A stretch of DNA of 64,000 nucleotides from Syngnathus acus (Eukaryota > Chordata > Actinopteri > Syngnathiformes > Syngnathidae). The translations under genes and the position numbers were made by a program. Each line of letters opens with the position of its first letter. Within the stretch, counting starts at the first letter, position 1. The stretch is taken from positions 10,526,604 to 10,590,603 of the forward strand of contig NC_051105.1 in NCBI RefSeq assembly GCF_901709675.1, written 5' to 3'. Under the pieces are notes generated by a model, which was given only the letters and a program-made list of their open reading frames with translations, was not told the origin of the DNA and ran no database searches. Below, piece by piece: positions 1-12,589 of the stretch.

Positions 1-3000
1 TCCAAACAGTAGCGTACCACAGTTTTAGTATACTCCTGAGTCTCCTGAGGACACACGTGTTCAGTAAGTTCACCTTGGAGCGTCGAGTCCAAGTGTGACA
101 ACACGGCCAGAACTTACTTTGACTTTGCAGTGCGTCAAAAGTCCCCACATGGGTTGCGCGCAGGCCTCCAGCTCGGCCGCGAACGCCGCATAGTATGTCT
201 GAGATTCAAATTCCACATGCTCGTTCAACTCCCGCTTATTCAGGTTCATTCCTGTCAAGGCAGAAAATGACAAAGTTTAAACAGAGGCCACCTGCTTGAT
301 TATATTTGTTTTGCATCTCGACCGTGTTGGCAGGAAACGGGCCTACGACGTTAGCAGCACGACCGAGGACATAACCCCAGCAAGAAGACACTCGAGAGTT
401 ATTTATAGCGCCGTGACTGCACATGGCAAGCGAGCGGCATAAAACACAATTCTAATTCGGTGACACGGGCTCAAGATGCGTCAGGGGTCACCAACAATCA
501 TTGCAACAAAACAAATGACACGTGTTGGAGGGTACAACTAAGGACGTACCTTGGAAAAAAGACACAAAGCTCATCCACAGCATCAACAAGGAATGGTCTT
601 CAAGGAACTTTTTGGCAACACTTTGGTGTGATAAGATGTTGATAAAATCACTAACTAAGGGCCAGTATGTGTTATTCTTCAACAGAGCCTCACTGCAGTT
701 CACCACAACATGGCGACTGTTTTCTTCATCTGGGGAAAAAAAAAAGGAAGTATAATTCAAACCAATGAAGGCCCGGACATTGTGAGTTTTCAAATTGAGT
801 AGTTACCCTGGAGTTCACTTTTAATAAGGCAACTCTCCATCATGTAAAGGAGGACAGTGACCATGATGTCCAGCAGCTGACACTCCTCGGTCACATGACG
901 AGCCAGTTCCTCGTTGCTGAACAATTGCACGCTGATATGTACAATACGGTTGGACATGGTGTCCGACTCGTGGCTTTTCATCAGGGTTTTCATGATGAAT
1001 GCGTAATGCTGAACAAATGTTTTGGTAAAAGTGATCTGCCCAAAACAAAAACAACATGAGTTACATTGCTGCAAAACAACGAGATGATAAATTGTTCCTT
1101 ACCTTGTAATCTTGATCCGGCAACATGTTCAGCAAGAAGGTGACCTTCTTCTGAGGAAACTCATATTTGATTGTCCAAAACAGGAGCTCCTCCAAAAAAC
1201 ATTTATGCTTCAAACATTCAATGATCGACAAGTCTGAGGGCGGGAAAAGACGCATAATAAGAAGAGCAGTTGACAAATGTGTATTTTCTTCATATTACCT
1301 TTTGTACTGCTACTCAGCTTGACCCTCTTTCTCTTGCCGACAGATTGTCCAGCGTCTTGGTCCTCCTGCGAATGCGGGGGAAGAAAATACACTCGGAATA
1401 AAAATCTGTGCAATCTGATCATTTGGATAATTTGGAATAAATAATAAAAACTAAAAAAAACTTTACAGTGGAACCATTAAAGGCAAGTTTGATGGATAAT
1501 AATGTTTACAAAAAATCCCTGCGCAGTTAATTGAGATTTTATTATAGCGACAATTTGACCCTTATGAAGATCAATTTAGATGATCCACTGTAACATTTGA
1601 AAACAGGATCTTTGTACAAACCTCTTTGCTCGACTCATCTGGGCTCCCCGGTGCTGCGGATCCTAAAAGTGAAAGTTGAGCATAGCTAGTTCATGAAGAC
1701 TGTAAAGTCAACGACTCAAGAAATAATATTTGATATAAAAAGTCTGATAGGGAAAGGCAACAATGTGATGAAGAAGAAAATCTCACCCAGTAGGGCGTCA
1801 GCTCCTCCTTCCGCCCCGGCTTCACCTGTACTTTGGGCCTTGTCCTCCACAGACACCAAGCCAGAATTCCTCAACGCTGCCAGATACTTCTCGTAGTTCT
1901 TTTTAGCAAACAAATTGTCTGCTTGGCCTGAAGCAGCGGTGTCAAAAGAAAAGAGGACTTAGTCATCACCTGTGTAAAGTGCTTGCTTTAATGTCATAGC
2001 AAAACCGCATTGAGCAGTTACCCATGCTCAACTCCTTGAATGTTTGCTGATTGGTCAAAATTTTGGTTAGTACAGTCCGCATTGCTCCGCCCATTTTGGT
2101 GAGCTCTTCCAGGAAGGAGATTTGAGGCTCCAGCTGCTGAAGAACCTTTTGTAGATCTCTCTCAGTTGAGCTGTCTGGTGCGGGGGAGATAAAAAAAAAA
2201 AAAAACGAGTTAAGACGCTCAGCTCTTTGTAAACATGATACCGGATGTAAACAAGATCTTGCGCAATTTATCTAGATCTGCATTTAATACGTAATAAGAT
2301 ACTAGAGCACAGCAATCATAGATTGGTTCAGAACTCGGAGACTTCACTTCTGTTGCGTGACTGGGCGATATAATATGTTTTATTTAACTAGTGATAACTA
2401 ATAGCTCGTCCTTACCTGCTTCTGTATAGCCATCCCTCAAATACTGTATGACAGACAGGATAAAGCGAGGGAGGACCAACTCTGACATCATCAGAAGATC
2501 TCTGGGAATCGACGGGATGTTTTCTCCTGTTCTCAACCGATGCCGTCTGCAAAACCTGTTTTGTTTTTTAAAAAACAAAGACATTCTGTTGCAAATGGAA
2601 ACCTTTGAGAGCAGCCAAAAATATGTGCCTCTCTTAAAGCCACTCTGAGACAAGTCTCAGGCATTTTTTGTCAATTCATTCACTGAAAAGTTAAATTCAA
2701 GATGTTTAGTTCCATTTTAAAAAGCAATATTCAAATGAAGAACATGTTGGATTTTGCCATAATGTCTGATAGGCCCCTAACAGTACAACATAACATTTAG
2801 ATAGTTAATTAGTATATTTTTTAAATCTAAAAACTAACAATACTTGTTTTAAAGTCTCATCGGAAAGAGCAGGTGCAGATTTGATGCAATCGTTGTTTTA
2901 CAATGAGGCAACATCATTCAACCATGCCTCCACAATTGGACGTTTTGTGTTTGTTAGTTTATCGGTTCTCCAATTATCCAACTATGTCTAAATAACCATA

Positions 3001-3751
3001 TAACTAACTATAAGCTAGAATGATTAAGTTCAAGTTGCTAAGTGATGTTCACCATGGACGGATTCTGTAATTGCCCAATCAATGCTAACTAACATTGTCT
3101 CGCCCATTACAGACAGGAAAAGGAAAAGCGAAACTGTAATAATCAATGTGGATTTGTCGTCATTAGAAATGAAGTATCTCACCAAATGACACAAAGGTTG
3201 TATTCGTAGGTGACGACATTTGAATAAGAACGAGAAGCTCCCTTCCAAAGAGCACCTGTCACTGGCTAGCTTAGCTTAGCATATTTTAGCTTAGCATGGC
3301 TAGTCGAAAACTTGGCTTACCCACTCTCGCGCATGACATTACTGTCTCCACAATCACAGGCCCCGCCAGCCTGGCTCCGGAACATGTTGAAGTCATGACT
3401 CGTATGGTCTCCGTTGTTGAAGCACTCGGCGCACAGTGACATACAGGGGGAGATTCCACAGGTCCGGCATCGATACGCCACGAAATTGGCCGTCCAGACC
3501 AAGCCGCACAGGGTGGCGTTGTCATAAGAGCGGACCGTTTTGCAGAACTCCTCGAATGCTTCGCCTCCTGCAATTAGACATTTACACCAGTCAAGCGCTT
3601 CGGTGTCCGTGGCTGGTTTTTCGGGATTTAGCACGTCATCCAGGAGCTCGTGAATTTGTCGGAGCGCAGCGCTGTTGTCAGTCCGCTTTAAGTCTGCCTT
3701 CAGGTGGGCGGCAGTAGCTTTCTTATCCCGGCGTAACAGCGACGCCGCCAT
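1..3751 (-). CDS. ubr3: UBR3, E3 ubiquitin ligase of the UBR family (5' part, continues past the left edge)
   Basis: UBR3 is a large ubiquitin ligase of the N-recognin family. Ten coding exons are visible on the minus strand: 3321-3751, 2416-2555, 2022-2174, 1787-1927, 1622-1662, 1299-1365, 1103-1233, 807-1035, 550-730 and 118-251. Exon 1 carries the UBR-box zinc finger; the Cys/His-rich segment runs from CRTCGISPCMSLCAECF to GGACDCGDSNVMR and is close to human UBR3. Exon 2 continues as GFCRRH and reads MMSELVLPRF further on, as in human. Its acceptor (ACAG at 2559-2556) has a weak pyrimidine tract but is the one that keeps the UBR box in frame. The start could be either of two adjacent Met codons (3754, 3751) or one at 3775; 3751 resembles the human MA start. 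The rest of the roughly 1,900-residue protein, including the RING end, lies off the window. It is divergent with mettl5, as in mammals. Confidence 0.93.
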
Positions 3752-3775
3752 CATTCGCTGGCTTGTTGTCCACAA

Positions 3776-5831
<2,056 letters not shown>

Positions 5832-5869
5832 TGCTTTTGACTGGAATGGACTTGTTTGCCTCTGTATAT

Positions 5870-5875
5870 AATAAA
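5870..5875 (+). terminator. Poly(A) signal of mettl5
   Basis: AATAAA lies 39 nt after the mettl5 stop codon, a usual distance for a short 3' UTR. It is the only canonical hexamer between the two convergent stop codons on this strand. Confidence 0.6.
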
Positions 5876-5912
5876 TGTTTTGTCCAAAAGAAATGATCAG
5901 CGCGTGGCCTCA

Positions 5913-8071
5913 TTAGGATCCGTTTTCAGTTTTGGCCACCTTAGCCGCGGGACCATCGGCTTCCTCGAGTTCTCTCTTTGGGGCTGCAGGGGCTGGAGGA
6001 AAAAGCAAATTGCAAATTCTTATTTCATGCAAATACTGTGATACTGCCTTGGAATAAATGTTTACATACCCGCCTCCTCCTCGTCATCACTTTCAAATTT
6101 CGTCTTCTTGCCCTGGTATTGAGTTCTGTTTTGATCTCTTCCCCCTCTCCCTTTGCGACCTCCTCTTCCTCTACCGCCGGATTTTCCCCTGCCTTTAAGA
6201 TAGACAAACTATTTTAATTAAAAGCAGGAGAATCAAGCGATGGTCTGTGTTTTGACTGAGTCATTACCTCTGTCTTTATTCCGGCTGAGTGATTCTTGTT
6301 GCGCTTTAATGATCTTCTTCAAGACCTCCTTTTCCTCTTCCCCTTCAAGCAGCTTCCAAGTAATGACATTGTTCTTCACTTTAAGCTCGCCGTCATTCGC
6401 CTCTTTGGCCTTCTCAAATGCTTCCTTTGCATTTCCGTCAAAGAGGAGGTTGCCCTTGTTAAGAATCAAAACGGATCTGATTAACCAAATGCTTGACGAT
6501 GCAACTATCAAATATTTTTAAAAATACCTTCCACTAATAAAATAAACATCTGTGATACTATATGTATATTAATTGGAGGAACTCTTGACTTACCTCTTTG
6601 GCCCCTCTTGTAAAATCGACCCACTTGATTCGTTTATGCTCGGAGAACACGGCATGAAAGTCCTCTCTGGAAACATCTTGCAGCTCGCCAGAGAAATTTA
6701 ACAAAGAACCTGAGTACTCTTCCAAGAGCTGATCCTGCAAAACGGCAAATGTTGCTCGTATTAGCAAACCTCCCAAAAAAAACAGAACTGAGCTTGAGAG
6801 GATTAAGGGAACTCACCATAGTTTTCTCTTCCGTGTGTTTCTGTTGCTGTTCTTTATCCCTGAGGGAGATTTGTGGAAAGAGCATGTTAGTTTCAAACTT
6901 TTTTTTAATTTTATTTAGAAAATATAAATCTGTTATGTCCTCACTGTTTCACTTTTGCTTTTGTCTGTGCTTTGTGTTGTTTTCTCTCTTCTGCTTTCTT
7001 TGCATGATAGGCTTCCCTAAAAGCACAAAAGAAGATTTGACTCTGCACAAGCCATGCTATTAATTGTTCATCATTTATATATAAAATAAAAAAAAAAAAA
7101 ACCTTGATAACACAAGCATCTCATTGTCTTTGAATGATTTGATGTCGGGACGTTCAAGGAACTTCTTGGATGACTCTTCCGTGTCAAAACAGATAAACAC
7201 CGAACCCTGCCAACAGAAATGGAGTTCATATAACACTTCCCAAAATTTCATCCATCAATTTTAAATGAACTTTTCCCAACCTTGAACTGCCTCTCCATAT
7301 CCCTCCTCATTTGAATGTTTTCTATGTTGCCTTTGGCATTCAACCACTCCTGGATCTCATCAAGGGAGGTTCCCAAGGGAAAACCTTTCTGGAGGAACAA
7401 ATGGAACAAATTATTGTGTAATGTGAAAGACTGGGAGATCGGATCCTGATGATACAAATGAAAAAATACCTTATAGTACTTAAACAATAAATGTATGGCA
7501 TGAAAATGTGAAACTACAGATATCTGGAAGTTTTATAGAATGGAAAACTAACGAATGATGTAGTACCATGTAGACAGATTTGTGCTTGATAGCATCTTTG
7601 TACTCGTCGTTCAGTTCAGGTAAAGGTTTTTCAGGACACCTCCTGATTTTTGTCTTATCTTCGCTGACTTCCAAAAGGCCACTTGGTGATTTCTTGAGAG
7701 CGGAAATGATGACGTTGGCGTCAGAGGTGAGCGATTTTAGTCTGGAAAGAGAATGTAAAGAGAACACTAAAAACTCTGAGAAAAAACCAGTGTGCAACAA
7801 AGACACAAACCTGTTAAATTTGAGCATTGTCTCCAATGTGACCCAGCCATCATCAAGTTGAAGTTGTTCTTTCAGAAACTTGTCCCTGAGAAGATTGTGA
7901 TCCCCAAAGTAGTACTGCAAGGAGGAATACAGTAAATGTCCTTTTTTTAATTTTTTAAATCAAGAATATTTTAAGGCCTGAATAAAACGCTTCCAATTGA
8001 ACAGTATATAAATAAATTACCTCGACTTGTCGAGCCACTTTCACTTCAACTGAGGACATTTGTTCAGACAT
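5913..8071 (-). CDS. ssb: La autoantigen homologue (SSB), RNA polymerase III transcript chaperone
   Basis: La binds the 3' oligo-U of new Pol III transcripts in the nucleus and aids folding and translation. Coding exons: 8021-8071, 7811-7914, 7567-7741, 7281-7388, 7103-7206, 6953-7016, 6817-6859, 6594-6734, 6268-6454, 6070-6188 and 5913-5983. They sum to 1,167 nt, giving 388 residues. The order is La motif ([17 protein letters not shown], exons 1-2), RRM1 ([16 protein letters not shown] region), xRRM2 (exons at 6594-6734 and 6268-6454, with [11 protein letters not shown]), then a GR-rich basic tail ([13 protein letters not shown]) and the La-like end KTENGS. One donor (7102) is followed by a long T run. 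Two in-frame acceptors 9 nt apart can start the last exon. A 5' UTR exon is likely upstream (see 8657). Confidence 0.95.
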
Positions 8072-8656
8072 GACTGATCTGTGAGCAAAACACAATGGTC
8101 ACAAATGATTATTAAGCATTGGTATTTTGTTAAATTCAGGAGAGGTATACAAACGACTAGTTCTGAAATGAGGCGTCCACAATGAATAACTTACATTACA
8201 TGACGAATTTCCATCATCAAAAAACCGTCACAGGCACACCAATCGAACAAACGTGCTAAAACAATTATCTATTACATACAATTGTCAATCAAAACCTGAT
8301 TGTTTTTTTGGCGTTCTTATGTCGTTCTTTATTGTAGCTAGCATGCTATCAAGCTAATATGTCGCAGTTGCACACCAGCCAAACAGCGTGCTCTCAAATA
8401 GGCAAATGGTTCCATTTAGAAGAAAAATTACTTTCATATTGACACCACGGTATGAACTTGTGATAATATTCATGTAGGTATACAATTTTAGCACACATTG
8501 AATGAGTTTAACCATGTGACTCCATTCTATCGATAGACAGCGTGCTGCTAAACAGGGGTGTCGTGTGCAAATTAAAAATGATAATCTTTCGGGAGGGCAT
8601 TTAAACAAAAAGCTACTGATATTTCATCTTCCATTGACCGGTTGTACTGTACTTAC

Positions 8657-8760
8657 GTTGCACTTGATACGCGCCGGTGGAAAATGTAGTCTTTCAAAGG
8701 GAGGGATTTTACTTTGGCACCAGTTTGTACATGTGGGACTGACTGCGTGTTACGGAAAGT
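8657..8760 (-). other. Probable non-coding first exon of ssb (right edge approximate)
   Basis: On the minus strand a good donor, CAAC|GTAAGTAC at 8656, matches the acceptor CTCACAG at 8079, seven bases before the ssb start codon. A GC-rich stretch precedes the donor. The transcription start cannot be placed exactly, so the right end is a guess. Confidence 0.45.
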
Positions 8761-9482
8761 CGGCAGGACCAAAAGTCAATAATGCGCAATAGTATGGAAG
8801 ATGCAATTGCATCAAACTGTCGCTACGTGTCGCTGCCGTCACACGATTTGACGAATTTAAATGTAAATGATTGTTTATCATATTTCAACTAACTATTTAG
8901 TACATATAAAAGTGGTGTTTCATTGCTATTTTGTTTTTTATGGTTTACAGTGTATTTTCTGTTTATCCCCATTATAAAGTTGCAGGTGGAGCCTATCACA
9001 GATGTGTTAGAACATCTGGGATCTGGCGCAGCATGCACCCTGGACTGGTCGCCAGTCAATCACAGGGCATGCAATTAATCAATGAAAGTATTTTTTCTAG
9101 AGATAAATTTATTTAAAATAAATTAATAGAGTAAATACATTTCAAGTAACCGGTTTGCAACAAATATTACAGGGCTTTAGTGTGGACAAATGTGTGTAAG
9201 TAATGGAATCATCAATAGTTCTTTTGTGTAATGCAATTGGTTTTCCACAGGCCAATCTAAAAGCCCCAGAAAGAGCAACTAAGGTCATTGTTGTTGTTCT
9301 GATTGATGCTATTTCTTTTGAGTAAAAGAATATCCAACACAAATATGACGTAACTCTTCATCCTGTAAGGTCAATAAAAAATATTCATTAATACTTGCAT
9401 AGTTTCCCGATTGGCACGTCTGGTCATTCAATGTATTTGTACTTGTCACACAGCAACCAAGAAGTATGTAAAGATCTCAACA
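8761..9482. other. Spacer between ssb 5' end and klhl23 3' end
   Basis: I see no gene here. It holds the ssb upstream sequence, a dispersed-repeat-like segment (8985-9071) and presumably the klhl23 3' UTR near the right edge. The rest is AT-rich and unremarkable. Confidence 0.6.
8985..9071 (+). repeat. Fragment of a dispersed teleost repeat
   Basis: The segment running from GGAGCCTATCACAG to CACCCTGGACTGGTCGCCAG and CAATCACAGGGCA resembles a phrase seen very often in fish non-coding DNA. No ORF or terminal repeats are visible, so I cannot assign a family. The identification rests on recall of the motif, not on a search. Confidence 0.55.
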
Positions 9483-11358
9483 TCAAACACTGTACACACA
9501 GACACATCCATGTGACCTGGACGGGCTAGGAAGCGTCCCGACAATCTCCCAGGTGTCTAATTTTGGGTCGTACTTCTCAATGCTTTGCAGGTAAGTCCCT
9601 TTAGAATAGGAGTAGCCCCCTGTGACATAGATGCAAGCATTGATGACCGCAGCGCCGCACTCCATTCTCCTCTCCTTCATCACCGATATCGAGCTCCATT
9701 CCTCTCTCTGTGTGTCATAGCAATCTGCGATCGTCGTCTGTCCGCCGACCAGATAAAGTTTGTTCTCAAGAGACACGGAACACAGTCCATACTCTGAAAA
9801 AAGAAGATAGGAATCGCAATTGAAACGCAATGCCAAATAAATATACGGTATATTCCTGTTTGATCTTCTCGGACTGATACCTGGATGAGGGCTTATTGTA
9901 ATAATGCTCCACTCGTTGATATCTGGCATGTAGACCTGAATTTTCTCATACGTGCAGCTTCCCCTGAATCCATAGTGGCCTCCGGTCACATAGATTTTAT
10001 CTCCCATCACACCAGCAGTGGCATTTCCTACACCTGAAAAGAACAAAAGAAGCAGTCACTTACAAAATGCATGAAAACAAAAATCTAAATTTACAACAAA
10101 AAAAAAACTAAGTACCCCAAATCTTTGCTTGGGTTGGGGATTTTGACAAGTTTCATTGCACACCTTGGATCATTCTTGCCCCAGGGAACCATTTCTTCTT
10201 TAGTGGATCGTACCATTCTGTCTCCTGCTCTGGAGCTCCTCCTCTATAGCCTCCGATAGCATAAATACAGCCGTGCAAAGCAACCGAACAATGGTAATAT
10301 CTGGCTGTGATCATGGGGCTCGCCTCCGTCCACTCGTCATAGTCACAGCTGTAAATAAAAACCGCGTCAAGGGCCTCGACCGTGTTGGTCCTGTAGCCTC
10401 CTGTCACGTAGATGTCGGCCCCGAGTAAAGCCACGCTGTAGCTCTCTCTCGCATGGTCCGGCATGTCTTTTCCTCGCTGCCATGTGTCGCGTGTAGGCTC
10501 CCATATGTGAACTTCACAAAGAGGATGCCAGTAGTATCCTCCAATAATGTAAATGTTGGTTTTTCCATCTGCGGTTCTCGCTTTACTTTTGGGGGTCAGA
10601 GCCTGAGCGAGCGTCGATTTGAACCTTTCCTCACTCGTTGCTAGGCACTGCTGGAAAGTAGTCTCATCCAGGTCCAGATGGATTGACCGCAGCAGGTCCA
10701 CAGTGCGATGCATACGGTTCTCCAAGTCGTGGATCACCCATTTGGTCACCGCGTCAATCAGCAGTTCATCCCTCGGCACGTTGAGTTTCTGCAGTAACGT
10801 CCGGATCTTATTGGAGTCCAGTTCCAGGAACTCCTCTTGCTGGATCAGTTCTGCAAACCTGCTCAGCATCACCCTCCTGGACTCACGTTCCAGTCGCGGA
10901 CATAGGTGGAGTTGAGCGAACGCATGCATGCCCAAGCAGTTGTCCACATCTAGAAGGCGAACTAGGAAACTTTCGCACGCACTTTTGACCGAGATGAACT
11001 GCAGCAGATCGGCGGCCTCCAGCAGGCTTTGCACGTTCTTCTCCGTGATGCTCACTTGAGCCGTGTAAACGTAATCCACCAAAACCGCGAGAACCTCGCA
11101 ATCTACTCCGGCCAGCTTGATGACACTGTTGGACCTCTCCTTCATATCAGCTGTGAACATAATCTGGAAGTAGGAGCTCCTGGCGGACAGTAGCGCCTTG
11201 TGGCAGCGGAACACCCGCTCCGAGTCATCGGCGCATTGCAGAGTGATGTCTGTAAAAAGTCCATTGAGGTAGAAATGCCTGAGGGCATCCAGGATCTCAG
11301 CTGGATGATCCGGGTCGCAGAACTCATAGGTGTAGACCTCATTCTGCTTCTGTGACAT
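9483..11358 (-). CDS. klhl23: KLHL23, BTB-BACK-Kelch protein
   Basis: Kelch-like proteins are usually substrate adaptors for Cullin-3 ubiquitin ligases; the substrate of KLHL23 is not established. Coding exons: 10164-11358, 9881-10033 and 9483-9793, totalling 1,659 nt and 552 residues against 558 in human. The large first exon encodes the BTB domain (GLFTDITLQCADDSERVFRC, about residues 30-135), the BACK domain and the first Kelch blades (IYIIGGYYWHPLCEVHIW). The later exons supply the remaining blades (GGHYGFRGSCTYEK, LYLVGGQTT). The C-terminus SHGCVCVYSV matches human. The ATG at 11358 lies just after an acceptor at 11364, so there is an upstream 5' UTR exon (11485 upward). Confidence 0.95.
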
Positions 11359-11484
11359 TGTATCTGCAGCAAAACAAAAATTCGAACTTTGACCCTATAG
11401 GCAGATATTCTGACCATAAATATCAATTTCATTTATTATTCATAGCGTTGTCCCATGGATTCAACAATAGAAGATCACACTCAC

Positions 11485-11720
11485 CTTTCTTTTGTCCATG
11501 AATTCTCGTCGATGACTGTTGTTCCTGGTTGCTCTTCTCCATAAACACGAAAAAAAAAAACACGGAGGGCTCAATTTAGTGCACGTAGGGACGTCACAGC
11601 CGGTCGCTTCTGTCCTATTTTGGTGATTGTGTGCAATGCAACAGCGGCCATCCCCCCACGACCCACCGCGCCGCGCCGCTCTCCTTCTTCTCCTCCTCCC
11701 TGCTGCACTCGACAGCAAGC
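11485..11720 (-). other. Probable 5' UTR exon and promoter area of klhl23 (right edge approximate)
   Basis: A minus-strand donor (AAAG|GTGAGTG at 11484) pairs with the acceptor at 11364, five bases before the klhl23 ATG. The sequence to the right is GC-rich with CCGCGCCGCGCCGC, unlike the AT-rich flanks, consistent with a CpG promoter. No TATA box is clear. Confidence 0.45.
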
Positions 11721-12589
11721 CCTTGAGAAAAGATAGTCAAAGGAATCTCTCTCACCTCCTAAATATAACATCTACGGTCCCGTGATCATGTTGCGCACGT
11801 GGACGGCGCATTGGTGTGGCCATACAAAGACAGACAACTCTTGGAATACAAATCGTATACAAATGAGCGACAAGTTCCCACTCGTGTTTTTCTCTCACTC
11901 TCGTCGTTGCCATGGTGTTTGGAATCTAATTCTACAGTGGCCAAGGTTTGACCTAATCTCACGGGATTAACATGACACGAGTGTGTTGCCGCTAGAACCG
12001 CCATTGCGGTATGGGGAACGAATGTATTGGCAATTAATATTTAATAAACATCACATTTAAATACAGTGGCTATTTTTTTTTTATAGTTATCCCGACGTTA
12101 TGCTGCGCGTATTTATCGCTGCGATTCATATTGATCGCCTTGAAGTGTTTTTTATTAAAATATCTGATGTACGTATGACTTTTATTGTTCCAAATTAAAA
12201 ACAAGATGACTGCTTTTAATATTTGCATAATTTCTATGCTTGGCGTTATAATGACGGATGAACCCCAATATTGTCTGCGGACTTTAAAATGAACATTTTG
12301 CATAAGTGCATACCCATTTTCATAACATTACAACCCGATTTAATGTTTTGCAAATTCTAAGTAAACATGTAAACACTATTTTGAGTACTTTAGGAATGAA
12401 GTGTCAAATATAATGTCAGTTTTTTGGGGCTTATATCAACCAGCCCAAAATAAGAAAAGTACATAAACACATTTTGCATCAGTTTTACTGACAAAACAGT
12501 GAAAATCATCCTAACACTGGAAACGGCTCTGTAAATGTTGTTAGTTGTAAATGCTAAGGCAAAGATTGATCAATAAGACAAGTCTTGCT
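11721..12589. other. Spacer between klhl23 and phgdh
   Basis: AT-rich sequence with no gene I can recognise. In human this position holds PHOSPHO2; I could not see its haloacid-dehalogenase motifs on either strand. The right end should include the phgdh 3' UTR. Confidence 0.55.

Noticed and set aside
11721-12589. PHOSPHO2 between klhl23 and phgdh
   Set aside because: Expected from human order, but no frame with the DxDxT phosphatase motif could be seen.
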